In this document: piece by piece, positions 45,840-54,521 of the stretch
Numbering within the stretch: the first letter of the stretch is position 1
How the letters are laid out: each line of letters starts with the position of its first letter
Assembly (NCBI RefSeq): GCF_003336225.1
Contig: NZ_QPID01000004.1
Location: forward strand, 1-64,000
DNA length: 64,000 bases
Direction: 5' to 3'
Source of the DNA: Corallincola holothuriorum
GTDB lineage: Bacteria > Pseudomonadota > Gammaproteobacteria > Enterobacterales > Neiellaceae
Made by a program: the position numbers and the translations under genes
The notes under the pieces: generated by a model
The model's database searches: none
What the model was told of the DNA's origin: nothing
The model's input: only the letters and a program-made list of their open reading frames with translations

Positions 45840-46580
45840 ATGTTCAAAACTCACCGAGGCAATATTGTTCGCATGCAACCTGATACTTGGCAGCAGTTAC
45901 CCCATGGGCTCTGGCTGCGTGGCTTAGCGGAAGAACGCCTTCGCCAGTGGTGGCCAAGGATGTTTGGCTATCATCTGTTAAAGCTAGGCGGGTTAAGTGC
46001 GCAATTGAGCCATGATGGCTGTCCCATTAAGCATGCAGTTAGCTTGGGGCGAAATCACGGTGATTATGGTATTACCAGCGCACTGGAGGCCTTGCCTGTC
46101 AGTGAATACAGTGTGGATGCTTGCTTGATGGCGTTTACGTTGAATTTTTCCTCTGATCCTCACCAATTGATGCGGGAAGCGCATCGCGTGTTGATTGCTA
46201 ACGGCCACCTGATCACGCTGACCTTTAACCCATACAGTTTGTTAGGCGCTGCGAAATATTGTCCCGGTAATAAGAGCAAGCTGCCTTGGACGGGGCAGAT
46301 GTTGTCTCCGCATCGCTTAAAGGACTGGATGCGATTGTTGGGGCACGAAGTTATATGGCAGGAGCCACTGTTTCATGGCTCCTTGTGTGGTCAGACGCCT
46401 GCTTGGCCATGGTGGGAGAGGTCTGCAGCCAAAGTGGTGGCACCAATGGCGGGGGCGTCTTTGCTTATTAGTCGTAAGCGAGAATTGCCCTTGACGCCCA
46501 TTAGGCCGTTACGGGCTTACTCAAAGCGGATGAAAGCGCCGGCATTGGCTGGCCAAGTTCGCTCGAATACTCTGAAGTAG
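45840..46580 (+). CDS. class I SAM-dependent methyltransferase, YafS-like
   Basis: 246 residues from the ATG at 45840; an in-frame GTG at 45771 or ATG at 45873 are alternatives, none with a strong ribosome site. W-x-x-LPHGLWLRGLAEERLRQWWPRMFGYHLLKLG followed by FSSDPHQLMREAHRVLIANGHLI resembles E. coli YafS. The glycine-rich SAM site is degenerate (LLKLGGLSAQ), as in that family. Methyl acceptor unknown. Its position between gloB and dnaQ supports the assignment. Confidence 0.75.
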   Translation: MFKTHRGNIVRMQPDTWQQLPHGLWLRGLAEERLRQWWPRMFGYHLLKLGGLSAQLSHDGCPIKHAVSLGRNHGDYGITSALEALPVSEYSVDACLMAFTLNFSSDPHQLMREAHRVLIANGHLITLTFNPYSLLGAAKYCPGNKSKLPWTGQMLSPHRLKDWMRLLGHEVIWQEPLFHGSLCGQTPAWPWWERSAAKVVAPMAGASLLISRKRELPLTPIRPLRAYSKRMKAPALAGQVRSNTLK

Positions 46581-46702
46581 TTGCCACTGATGTAGCGTCG
46601 CTATGACATCATGTTGCACTATCACCTGAACTGCTATCATCGATATTTGTTGATAGCTAGGCTGTTTCGTCGTTTGAAAATGTTGGATTGGAGTAACGCT
46701 AG

Positions 46703-47443
46703 ATGAGTGCGAATGAACACCGTCAGGTCGTACTGGACACCGAAACCACCGGTATGAACCAGGGCGGGGGACCTATTTATCTCGGGCACCGAATTATCGA
46801 AATCGGTTGTGTAGAGGTGATTAATCGACGTTTAACTGGTCGGCATTACCACGTTTATATCAACCCAGATATGCCGGTTGATCCAGAAGCGATCCAAGTT
46901 CACGGCATCACTGATGAGATGCTGGCTGATAAACCTCGATTTGCTCAGATAGCCGATGATTTTGTCGAGTTTATTCGTGGTGCTGAACTGGTCATACACA
47001 ACGCTCCGTTTGACGTCGGCTTCATGGATCATGAATTTTCGCGTTTATCCGGTGGCAACTATCAGCCCACCGCGGATTTTTGTGGTGTGCTCGATACATT
47101 GCTCCTGGCGAAGCAGACATATCCGGGGCAGAAAAATAACTTGGATGCCCTTTGTCGCCGTTTAGGTATCGATAATTCCCATCGAGAACTGCACGGCGCA
47201 CTGCTTGATGCTGAGATCCTTGCTGACGTTTATCTACTGATGACCGGCGGTCAGACTAGCCTAGAATTGAGTGACTCCTCTGAAAGCGGCGGTGGCGACG
47301 GTAGCCAGATCCGCCGTTTAGGCGCGGATAGAACACCGTTGCAAGTTGTGATGGCGACCGCAGATGAGTTGAAAAAACATCAAGAAATTCTGGATCGTGT
47401 CGAAAAGAAAGCAGGAAGCTGTCTTTGGAGAGGCGAGGCTTAG
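46703..47443 (+). CDS. dnaQ: DNA polymerase III epsilon subunit (proofreading exonuclease)
   Basis: 246 residues. Exo I motif VVLDTETTGM supplies the first Asp and Glu, Exo II is HNAPFDVGFMDHEF, and Exo III is HGALLDAEILADVYL. QVHGITDEML is also typical. A flexible Ser/Gly-rich linker near residue 190 joins the C-terminal alpha-binding segment. It proofreads replication 3' ends. In E. coli rnhA lies between yafS and dnaQ; here only about 120 bases separate them and rnhA is missing. Confidence 0.96.
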   Translation: MSANEHRQVVLDTETTGMNQGGGPIYLGHRIIEIGCVEVINRRLTGRHYHVYINPDMPVDPEAIQVHGITDEMLADKPRFAQIADDFVEFIRGAELVIHNAPFDVGFMDHEFSRLSGGNYQPTADFCGVLDTLLLAKQTYPGQKNNLDALCRRLGIDNSHRELHGALLDAEILADVYLLMTGGQTSLELSDSSESGGGDGSQIRRLGADRTPLQVVMATADELKKHQEILDRVEKKAGSCLWRGEA

Positions 47444-47462
47444 GCCGAGACGTCGCACATTC

Positions 47463-48827
47463 ATGACAAAAAAAAGTTTGGTTTTTAGATCTCTGAGCCT
47501 TTGTTGGGCGGCGTTAATGATGCTGCTTTCCTTTGCGAGTATTGCGGATAACCTGAGTCCGCTGCTTAAAAATCGTTTTCGCCTTGATCACGGTATTGAA
47601 GAGATCACCTTGGTTATTTACCGTCACGACGGTTCTGCTCCGGTGGTTTTGATCCAGCCTGATGGTAGTAAGCTGTATGCGTCTCGTCATCCTGAAGAGT
47701 CGGTGGCTTGGTTTGATGATGCCGCTTTTGATCTCATTACAATCAAAAAGCCGATGGCTGGGCCGTGGCAGGTAGTTGGTAGTGTTGATCCGCGTAACCG
47801 CATGGTCACTATGTCCGATGTTTCTCTGGTGATGGATGCGCTGCCTGAAGAGCTTTATGTTGGCGAACGTCTGCGTTTAACGGCGAGGGTCGTTAACCGT
47901 GGGCAAACCATTGCTTTGGCACCGTTTGTCGCCGACTTAAAAATGGAGATATGGGCAAGAGCTGTCGGTTTAAGTAGTAGCTATGATCTCTCCTACAATG
48001 GCCTCAAGCTTGGAGAGTTTATCGACGATGGTACCGAGTTTGATGAGTCGCCTGGTGACGGTGTACTTACTGGTACACTGGATCTGAATATCTCAGCTGA
48101 CCAATATGAGATGAGCCTGCGTGTTTACAACCCCACCTTTGAACGTGTCGCTAACCATTCGTTACGCCTTCTGCCTTCGCCGGTAACGGCTGATCTCGTT
48201 GTTGTTGAGGAAAAGCCTGTCGCTATCTACTTCCAATTTGATGGCAGCGCGGTTGAATTAGATAACATTGCTCTCAGCGGCACTATCTTCGCGTCGGATG
48301 GCCGCGAACGAGAGTTTACGCTGTCCACACAGGGCCAAGATAATACCCAATTTTCACTTGCTGAATTGACCGAATCCGGTGACTACCGTATGGAGGCTGA
48401 AGTGTTTGGACGTTCGGTGACCACGGGACGGGATATGGCGTTGGCTACCAATGTTGTACGGTTTAGTGTTGTAAATCTGCCGCCGACCCCGCAGGAGCGT
48501 GTCGCTGAGGTTGTTGGTGGTGAAGCTCCTGAAAGAGTGCCTGAAGCTGGGTTAGGCCGTTTGATGAACCAGATCGATGAAGAGTTTAATCGTCAGCTGT
48601 TCGAACTTAATCAGAAAGTTAATAAACCTCAGCCCAGCGTAAATTGGTGGTTGATCGCGGGGATTAATTTCGGGCTGTTGTTACTCGCTGCCATTATGAT
48701 GTTTGTCTATAAATGGATGATGCTGCAAAAGACCAAAGCAGCGGCATTAGAAGCAGAAAAAAGCAAAGGACCAGAGGTTGAGGAGCTCGATGAAGAGCTA
48801 ATTGACCTATCATTGCCTGAAGATTAA
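47463..48827 (+). CDS. TIGR03503-family membrane protein
   Basis: 454 residues from the ATG at 47463, 20 bases after dnaQ, so likely cotranscribed. A signal peptide or anchor (SLVFRSLSLCWAALMMLLSF) is followed by a long beta-rich periplasmic region (LSPLLKNRFRLDHGIEEITLVIYR, ESPGDGVLTGTLDLN). A C-terminal membrane helix near residue 408 (WWLIAGINFGLLLLAAIMMF) leads to an acidic cytosolic tail. This matches the uncharacterised TIGR03503 family of marine gammaproteobacteria as I remember it. Function unknown. Confidence 0.75.
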   Translation: MTKKSLVFRSLSLCWAALMMLLSFASIADNLSPLLKNRFRLDHGIEEITLVIYRHDGSAPVVLIQPDGSKLYASRHPEESVAWFDDAAFDLITIKKPMAGPWQVVGSVDPRNRMVTMSDVSLVMDALPEELYVGERLRLTARVVNRGQTIALAPFVADLKMEIWARAVGLSSSYDLSYNGLKLGEFIDDGTEFDESPGDGVLTGTLDLNISADQYEMSLRVYNPTFERVANHSLRLLPSPVTADLVVVEEKPVAIYFQFDGSAVELDNIALSGTIFASDGREREFTLSTQGQDNTQFSLAELTESGDYRMEAEVFGRSVTTGRDMALATNVVRFSVVNLPPTPQERVAEVVGGEAPERVPEAGLGRLMNQIDEEFNRQLFELNQKVNKPQPSVNWWLIAGINFGLLLLAAIMMFVYKWMMLQKTKAAALEAEKSKGPEVEELDEELIDLSLPED

Positions 48828-48846
48828 CCGAACGGTAAAAAAGGTA

Positions 48847-48875
48847 TTGACTCACCCTAGGCCAATCCGTATTAT
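48847..48875 (+). promoter_or_regulatory. promoter of the tRNA-Asp operon
   Basis: TTGACT (48847-48852), a 17-base spacer and TATTAT (48870-48875), followed by a G+C-rich discriminator (CCTCGCCGCGC) typical of growth-rate-controlled stable RNA promoters. Confidence 0.88.
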
Positions 48876-48945
48876 CCTCGCCGCGCTTGAGGGGGCTTAA
48901 TCGCAGATGCCGCAAGGTTATCCTGTTGAGTTCCTTAGTTATTCT

Positions 48946-49022
48946 GGAGTGGTAGTTCAGTTGGTTAGAATACCGGCCTGTCACGCCGGGGGTCGCGGGT
49001 TCGAGTCCCGTCCACTCCGCCA
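48946..49022 (+). tRNA. tRNA-Asp (GTC), copy 1
   Basis: 77-base tRNA with encoded CCA: acceptor GGAGTGG, anticodon stem CCGGC/GCCGG with loop CTGTCAC (GTC), T-arm CGGGTTCGAGTCCCG. tRNA-Asp next to dnaQ recalls aspV of E. coli. Confidence 0.97.
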
Positions 49023-49057
49023 ACTCCCTTGCAACCTCAAGCAACCAGTTTTTCGGT

Positions 49058-49134
49058 GGAGTGGTAGTTCAGTTGGTTAGAATACCGGCCTGTCACGCCG
49101 GGGGTCGCGGGTTCGAGTCCCGTCCACTCCGCCA
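49058..49134 (+). tRNA. tRNA-Asp (GTC), copy 2
   Basis: Identical to copy 1. A 128-base spacer follows before copy 3, longer than the other spacers (35 and 47 bases), with no gene visible in it. Confidence 0.97.
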
Positions 49135-49262
49135 ACTTATTTGTCGTGCTAGAGACTTGTAAAGTCCGTCACGAGGTCGGGGAAAGGGTATAGTTTGCTC
49201 TGACCCTAACCAAGAGTTTGCTTTGCTAAGCGCCGCTGCTTAGTTGAGCTGTCGGGTTCAGC

Positions 49263-49339
49263 GGAGTGGTAGTTCAGTTGGTTAGAATACCGGCCTGTCA
49301 CGCCGGGGGTCGCGGGTTCGAGTCCCGTCCACTCCGCCA
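49263..49339 (+). tRNA. tRNA-Asp (GTC), copy 3
   Basis: Identical 77-base tRNA-Asp with encoded CCA. Confidence 0.97.
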
Positions 49340-49386
49340 ACATCCCGGCAAAGATTTTGAGTAGTGATACTCACACCAGTTAGTGC

Positions 49387-49463
49387 GGAGTGGTAGTTCA
49401 GTTGGTTAGAATACCGGCCTGTCACGCCGGGGGTCGCGGGTTCGAGTCCCGTCCACTCCGCCA
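49387..49463 (+). tRNA. tRNA-Asp (GTC), copy 4
   Basis: Identical 77-base tRNA-Asp with encoded CCA; last of the operon and followed at once by a terminator. Confidence 0.97.
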
Positions 49464-49469
49464 ATTATT

Positions 49470-49500
49470 AAAAAAGCCTCGTTTTTACGAGGCTTTTTTT
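49470..49500 (+). terminator. terminator of the tRNA-Asp operon
   Basis: AAAAAAGCCTCGT and ACGAGGCTTTTTT form a strong stem followed by a T tract. Confidence 0.9.
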
Positions 49501-49618
49501 TGCCTCAAATTTACCCTCCATCTTTTGGTGATCTGCCACCCAAAATTGTCTTTTGGGTTAATGGCTTTCCTGCGTCAGTGCTAATTTTGCTGCTGGTTTC
49601 TATTGCGATGAAGAGTCG

Positions 49619-50125
49619 ATGGTTAAGGACACACAGCTACGCATGGCGAGCGCCACAGATCTTGCAGAGTTGAGGTCCTGGTTTAGCGCTTTGTCAGATC
49701 TTCGTTCGTGGGGAGGGCCAGAGATGGGCTGGGCCCGGGATGAAATAGATTGGTTGCACAAGTTACAGTGGCCTGACGCGCAAAGCTTTGCAATGCTCAA
49801 CAGCCAACGTTTACTTGGCTTTGGACAACTGCGTTTTTCACTGGGGGAGAAGGGTGGTGGGTACTGTCACTTAGCGAGGTTGGTGGTCCATCCTGAAGCA
49901 AGGGGTCGCGGGTTTGGCATGCGCTTAGTAACGGGGTTGATGGCGCTAGGAGAGGCGCTGTGGCAACCAGATTACTACTCACTTTTTGTGTTTGAGAATA
50001 ATCAGACGGCTTTATCGCTTTACTCCAAGCTTGGCTTTCAACAGGTGGGACATTATGTCGATAGACGCAGTGTGTTGCGCTTGGAAAAACGTGTGGGAAC
50101 TGCAATTCAGCGCATCGGTTCGTAG
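49619..50125 (+). CDS. GNAT-family N-acetyltransferase
   Basis: 168 residues. The acetyl-CoA loop is LARLVVHPEARGRGFGMRLVTGL (V-x-P-x-x-R-G-x-G), followed by LFVFENNQTALSLYSKLGFQQVG, the usual motif B of GNAT enzymes. AAGAG precedes the ATG. The acetyl acceptor cannot be inferred. Single gene between the tRNA-Asp operon and fadE. Confidence 0.88.
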   Translation: MVKDTQLRMASATDLAELRSWFSALSDLRSWGGPEMGWARDEIDWLHKLQWPDAQSFAMLNSQRLLGFGQLRFSLGEKGGGYCHLARLVVHPEARGRGFGMRLVTGLMALGEALWQPDYYSLFVFENNQTALSLYSKLGFQQVGHYVDRRSVLRLEKRVGTAIQRIGS

Positions 50126-50133
50126 ACAAAAGA

Positions 50134-50155
50134 AAGCCCGGCACAGCCGGGCTTG
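50134..50155. terminator. hairpin between GNAT gene and fadE
   Basis: AAGCCCGGC-aca-GCCGGGCTT is a nine-base stem between two convergent genes; its T tract is short. Confidence 0.65.
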
Positions 50156-50177
50156 GTATTAACTCCGGGGGATAGGG

Positions 50178-52643
50178 TTATGCAGCTTTCTCTGATGAGC
50201 GCGCTTTACTATTAACCAGTGTTGATTTATCGGCGACTAACGCTTCATTTTCGAAGTCATCAACATTAATGGTGTAGAGGCGACCCTCTTCAGCCTGTTT
50301 CAGAAGCGCTGCCTCATCCTGCTCTATCCAGCCTTCAGCCAGTGCTTCATCAGCGATCCGGTCGAGGAAGATAAAGGGTATCTTTTTACCCTTCTTCTTG
50401 GCTATCGCATCAACAATAGGTTCTACTTTCAGGAGTAGGGCTAATGTACCCTCAAGACGACCGATGGGGTTGCCCTCTTCATCGGTTAGGTATTGACCAT
50501 GTCCTAACCGGCTGCGAGCTTCAGATGGGGTTTGCAGTAGTTCGGCCACCTTACGATCTAAGCTGTCACTAGGCTTGCGCAGTGGCGCGCCCCAAGGCAT
50601 CAACAGCACCTTCAGGGTTGCTCCTAGCCAGCGAACAGGGAAATTATTCAATAGATCCCGTAGTGACTCCTGCAGCTTATATAACGCATCTTCTACAGCC
50701 CATTGCAGCAGTGGCAGATCTTCTTGCTGACGTCCCTCATCGTTAAAGCGTTTCAAAGCGCATGATGCCAAATAGAGTTGACTCAGTAGGTCGCCAAGGC
50801 GGGCTGAAATACGCTCACGGCGTTTTAGGTCTCCACCTAGGGTCGCCATACAAAGATCTGATAATAGGGCTAGATCAGCGCTGAAGCGGCTCATCTGCTT
50901 ATAGTAGCGGCTGGTCTGATCCTTAAACGGCGATTTTGCCAATTTCGCTCCACTGAGGCCTAACCATGTGGCGCGGAAGAAATTGCTGATAGCAAAGCCA
51001 ATATGGCCAAATACAGCGCGGTCAAAGCTGCCGAGCGCCTCTCGATCATCCGCTAGCATCGCTGCTTGCATCTCTGGCAAGACGTAAGGGTGACAACGGA
51101 TCGCACCTTGGCCGTAAATCATCATCGAGCGCGTTAAGATATTTGCGCCTTCTACGGTGACAGCGATGGGACTGCCTTGATAAGCGCGAGCTAGGTAGTT
51201 AGCAGGCCCCATACAGACACCTTTACCACCGTGAATATCCATGGCATCGATGACTGTTTTTTGAGAGCGATCGGTCAGGTGATATTTACAGATCGCACCT
51301 AGAACGGATGGCTTTTCGCCTAAATCAATTGCCCCTGTGGTCATGGTCGTAACGCTGTCCATCAAGTAGGCATTGCCACCGATCCGTGCCAAAGGCTCCT
51401 GTATCCCTTCCATTTTGCCGATAGGCAGCTTGAATTGGCGACGGATCCGGGCGTATGCACCGGTTGCCATCGCAAGGCTTTTGGCTCCGCCAGCACTGTT
51501 AGATGGCAAAGTGATTGCGCGTCCCACGGAGAGGCACTCCACTAGCATGCGCCAACCTTGGCCAGCCATCTTAGGTCCGCCGATAATGTAATCGATGGGA
51601 ACAAATACATCTTTACCGCGGGTCGGGCCATTTTGGAACGGAACATTGAGCGGGAAATGTCGACGTCCCGTTTCAACGCCTGGTGTCGATGTGGGGATCA
51701 ATGCACAGGTGATGCCTAACTCTTTTTCATCACCCAGTAACCCGTCTGGATCTCGCAATTTGAATGCTAAACCTAACACTGTCGCAATCGGCGCTAGCGT
51801 AATATAGCGCTTATTCCAGGTCAGGCGCATGCCAAGCACCTCTTCGCCTTGCCATTGATCTTTACAGACGATGCCAAAGTCAGGGATCGCTCCGGCATCA
51901 GAGCCAGCCTCGGGGCTGGTTAACGCAAAACAGGGGATCTCTTTGCCTTGTGCCAAGCGGGGGAGGTAGTGGTTTCTTTGATCCTCGGTGCCATAGTGCT
52001 GAAGTAACTCACCGGGACCTAATGAGTTCGGTACGCCAACGGTGGAAGCTAACACGGCAGAGCTGCCTACCAATTTTTGTAGTACGCGACTTTGAGCATA
52101 GGCAGAAAATTCAAGGCCACCATACTCTTTCTTAATAATCATGGCGAAGAACTTATGTTCTTTCAGGAATGACCAGATTTCAGGAGGCAGATCTGCGCGC
52201 TCGTGGGTGATCTCCCAATCATTGGTCATGCGGCAAACCTCTTCGACAGGACCATCGAGGAACGCTTGCTCCTCTGCACTGAGTCTCGGTGCGGGGTAAT
52301 GATGCAGCTTGCTCCAGTCGGGTGCGCCGCGGAAAAGCTCTCCTTCCCACCATACGGTTCCTGCTTCGATGGCGTCTTTTTCAGTTGAAGACATCTCGGG
52401 CATGATGCTGCGGTAAACCTTTAGTAGCGGTTTGCTGATGTAGGTTTGCCTGATCGCTGCGATATTTAAGGGCAGTGCCAGAAGTGCGAATACTAACCAT
52501 GACCATTGGCCTGCATCGCCACTGATCGTGGCTCCCACCAGTATGGCTGCAATGGCGCCAGTAAATGTGGCCAGTGACGCACGGTGGTACGCCAGGATAC
52601 CAAAGACGACAAAGCCTGCCGCCAACCAGATGAGAACATTCAT
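50178..52643 (-). CDS. fadE: acyl-CoA dehydrogenase FadE
   Basis: 821 residues (E. coli FadE 814). Two to three N-terminal membrane segments (residues 1-70) precede the dehydrogenase domains. [17 protein letters not shown] is the flavin loop, [13 protein letters not shown] the middle beta domain, and [22 protein letters not shown] with [27 protein letters not shown] the C-terminal helical domain. It carries out the first step of fatty-acid beta-oxidation at the inner membrane. An AGGAGAC ribosome site precedes the ATG. A FadR-like operator lies in its promoter region, and the gene neighbours yafJ as in E. coli. Confidence 0.95.
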   Translation of the reverse strand: MNVLIWLAAGFVVFGILAYHRASLATFTGAIAAILVGATISGDAGQWSWLVFALLALPLNIAAIRQTYISKPLLKVYRSIMPEMSSTEKDAIEAGTVWWEGELFRGAPDWSKLHHYPAPRLSAEEQAFLDGPVEEVCRMTNDWEITHERADLPPEIWSFLKEHKFFAMIIKKEYGGLEFSAYAQSRVLQKLVGSSAVLASTVGVPNSLGPGELLQHYGTEDQRNHYLPRLAQGKEIPCFALTSPEAGSDAGAIPDFGIVCKDQWQGEEVLGMRLTWNKRYITLAPIATVLGLAFKLRDPDGLLGDEKELGITCALIPTSTPGVETGRRHFPLNVPFQNGPTRGKDVFVPIDYIIGGPKMAGQGWRMLVECLSVGRAITLPSNSAGGAKSLAMATGAYARIRRQFKLPIGKMEGIQEPLARIGGNAYLMDSVTTMTTGAIDLGEKPSVLGAICKYHLTDRSQKTVIDAMDIHGGKGVCMGPANYLARAYQGSPIAVTVEGANILTRSMMIYGQGAIRCHPYVLPEMQAAMLADDREALGSFDRAVFGHIGFAISNFFRATWLGLSGAKLAKSPFKDQTSRYYKQMSRFSADLALLSDLCMATLGGDLKRRERISARLGDLLSQLYLASCALKRFNDEGRQQEDLPLLQWAVEDALYKLQESLRDLLNNFPVRWLGATLKVLLMPWGAPLRKPSDSLDRKVAELLQTPSEARSRLGHGQYLTDEEGNPIGRLEGTLALLLKVEPIVDAIAKKKGKKIPFIFLDRIADEALAEGWIEQDEAALLKQAEEGRLYTINVDDFENEALVADKSTLVNSKARSSEKAA

Positions 52644-52673
52644 AGTGTCTCCTTTTTAATGTTTGCTATGAGT

Positions 52674-52698
52674 CCTGTATCTTATACAGGTCAGACCT
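52674..52698 (-). promoter_or_regulatory. FadR-like operator overlapping a second palindrome upstream of fadE
   Basis: AGGTC-a-GACCT (52688-52698) contains the GGTCnGACC core of FadR sites. It overlaps a second palindrome, CCTGTAT-ctt-ATACAGG (52674-52690), that spans a TATAAG -10-like element on the minus strand. Both lie 30-55 bases before the fadE start, where a fatty-acid regulator would repress. The rest of the 326-base gap to yafJ (52699-52969) shows no gene. Confidence 0.6.
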
Positions 52699-52969
52699 CT
52701 TATCAGTTCATTATGGATGTAGATCAATGTTTTCTTCAACCCATGTGATTCACGGAAATGACAAATAGTTGCTTGATTCTTATTATGTGTCTGAAATTTA
52801 TCGATTTATTTTTGAGTGTCGATTGATTCTCGCTGCTGAAATGCTGCTTTCATCTGGTTAATTGAGGAAAGTCATTTAATTCGTCACAGTAATCAGTGAG
52901 TAACCTTGTTTGCTGTAGTAAAATCCGCCTCCACGAAAAATTGAGCGGAATAAAGAGGTAAGCAAGATT

Positions 52970-53737
52970 ATGTGTGAACTGCTCGGCATGAGTGCCAATG
53001 TACCCACTGATATCTGTTTCAGTTTTTCTGGATTAATGCAGCGCGGCGGCAATACTGGCCCACACCGTGATGGATGGGGGATCACCTTCTATGAAGGGAA
53101 AGGCTGTCGTAGTTTTAAAGATCCTAATCCAGCGGCAGAATCTCGTATTGCTGAGCTGGTACAGAGCTACCCGATTAAGAGTCGCGCAGTGATTGGGCAT
53201 ATCAGGCAGGCTAACCGTGGTGGCGTTTGTTTGGAAAATACCCACCCGTTTACTCGGGACCTTTGGGGGCGATCGTGGACCTTTGCTCACAATGGTCAGT
53301 TGTCGGGCTATAAAAAGCTGCCTGTCGGGCAGCACTTACCTATTGGTTGTACTGATAGTGAACGAGCTTTCTGTTTTATTCTCAATGCGTTAACTGAAAA
53401 GTACAAACGCAAGCCTGGAAACATGCCGGCGGTATTCAAGTACATTGCGACTTTGTGTGATGAACTAAGGGCGATGGGGGTTTACAACATGCTACTCACT
53501 GATGGGGAGTATGTCATGGCGTACTGCAGCAACAATCTGCATTGGTTAACGCGTCGAGCCCCGTTTGGTGAAGCAGTGCTTAAAGATCAGGATTGGCAAT
53601 TGGATTTTCATAAGGAAACCACGCCAGATGACGTGGTGACCGTGTTTGCTACCCAGCCACTCACCATCAATGAACAGTGGTACAAAATGGCGGCCGGTGA
53701 GTTTACTCTGTTTTGTCAGGGGGAGCAGATACTTTAA
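52970..53737 (+). CDS. yafJ: class II glutamine amidotransferase, YafJ-like
   Basis: 255 residues. Cys2 of MCELLGMSANVP becomes the N-terminal nucleophile after Met removal. FSGLMQRGGNTGPHRDGWGITFYEG, GHIRQANRGGVCLENTHPF and FAHNGQL are class II glutaminase motifs. There is no synthase domain, so it is a stand-alone amidase-type enzyme of unknown substrate, as in E. coli YafJ (255 residues). Its last 35 bases overlap the end of the convergent DUF3108 gene. Confidence 0.92.
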   Translation: MCELLGMSANVPTDICFSFSGLMQRGGNTGPHRDGWGITFYEGKGCRSFKDPNPAAESRIAELVQSYPIKSRAVIGHIRQANRGGVCLENTHPFTRDLWGRSWTFAHNGQLSGYKKLPVGQHLPIGCTDSERAFCFILNALTEKYKRKPGNMPAVFKYIATLCDELRAMGVYNMLLTDGEYVMAYCSNNLHWLTRRAPFGEAVLKDQDWQLDFHKETTPDDVVTVFATQPLTINEQWYKMAAGEFTLFCQGEQIL

Positions 53738-54521
53738 GCGCTGTTTTCAGCTCTGGGTGGGGGGCTTGCTTTAACCATTTGAAATGACTTATTTGCAGAT
53801 CGGCTTGCTCTGAGCCGCCCTTGGCTTGCCATATTCGCGCAACCACATAGCCATACTCTTTGGCTAACCAAACATACGTCTGGCGTTTTTTGTTGCCGCG
53901 GATCCGTTCCAGTTTGACGGTAGCCAGTTTGCCAAATGGTGTTTCTAGCTCCTCTTCACCAATCAGTTTGAAGCGGTACTCTTTATTTTCTCCACTCATA
54001 ATAATGGGGTAGGTGATATCTTTCACGCCGGCCTGAATGTCACGCATCATCTGAAACTGGTAACTGGCGCCATCGAGAACGCCTGACTGATAGACCGCCT
54101 CGAATTCGTCATAATCGCCGATCTCTTTTACTTTTTTTAGGCGGTGGTCAAATAACACGAAGGAGAGGTAGTCGGGGCCGGTGCCAGAGCGTTTTTGTTT
54201 ATATTGCAAGGGAACGACGTGATCATCGAATACCTTAAACCAACTTTTTTCCTGACGCCGGTCCGAGAGAAATAGCCAGCTTACATCTGTGCTGGTTTCC
54301 AGATACCAAAGCCCATCCTCAACTTGCAGGAGTGAGCGCGAGCCTTTGCCATATTCACTGCCCCCTCTGAACACTTTGTATTCGGCTTGATAGGGGCGGA
54401 TATCGAGCTCACTGCTCTGTGACTCAGGTGTACCCGAGTTATTCGCTTGGTCAGCGATAGTGGAGAAGGGAAGAAAAAAAAGGGCGCCTATCAGCGCCCG
54501 TTTTAGATTAGTCGTTTGCAT
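53703..54521 (-). CDS. DUF3108-domain periplasmic protein
   Basis: 272 residues from the ATG at 54521 (54527 also possible). The start lies inside the end of purN, overlapping it by about 14 bases. A signal peptide (MQTTNLKRALIGALFFLPFS, cleavage after IADQA or thereabouts) is followed by RPYQAEYKVFRGGSEYGKGSRSL, YKQKRSGTGPDYLSF and the long beta-strand pattern of DUF3108. Function is unknown in the family. Its signal-peptide codons contain a canonical intrinsic terminator (54474-54499), so its expression probably depends on translation through that stem. Confidence 0.82.
   Translation of the reverse strand: MQTTNLKRALIGALFFLPFSTIADQANNSGTPESQSSELDIRPYQAEYKVFRGGSEYGKGSRSLLQVEDGLWYLETSTDVSWLFLSDRRQEKSWFKVFDDHVVPLQYKQKRSGTGPDYLSFVLFDHRLKKVKEIGDYDEFEAVYQSGVLDGASYQFQMMRDIQAGVKDITYPIIMSGENKEYRFKLIGEEELETPFGKLATVKLERIRGNKKRQTYVWLAKEYGYVVARIWQAKGGSEQADLQISHFKWLKQAPHPELKTALKVSAPPDKTE
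54474..54499 (-). terminator. intrinsic terminator for purMN inside the DUF3108 gene
   Basis: On the minus strand GGGCGC-tgatag-GCGCCC followed by eight T residues lies nine bases after the purN stop but within codons 8-16 of the DUF3108 gene. It is as strong as any stand-alone terminator in the window. Confidence 0.85.

Noticed and set aside
49135-49262. The longer spacer between tRNA-Asp copies 2 and 3 considered as holding a second promoter or another RNA gene.
   Set aside because: TATAGT is present but no -35 element at suitable distance, and no cloverleaf or conserved structure was found.
48694-49464. Minus-strand frames covering the tRNA-Asp genes (peptides with AEWTGLEPATPG).
   Set aside because: These are antisense translations of the tRNA-Asp sequence, a well-known annotation artefact.
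52675-52689. CTGTATCTTATACAG upstream of fadE resembles a LexA (SOS) box.
   Set aside because: The LexA consensus is CTGT-N8-ACAG; here only seven bases separate the halves. fadE is not an SOS gene, and a FadR-like core overlaps it.
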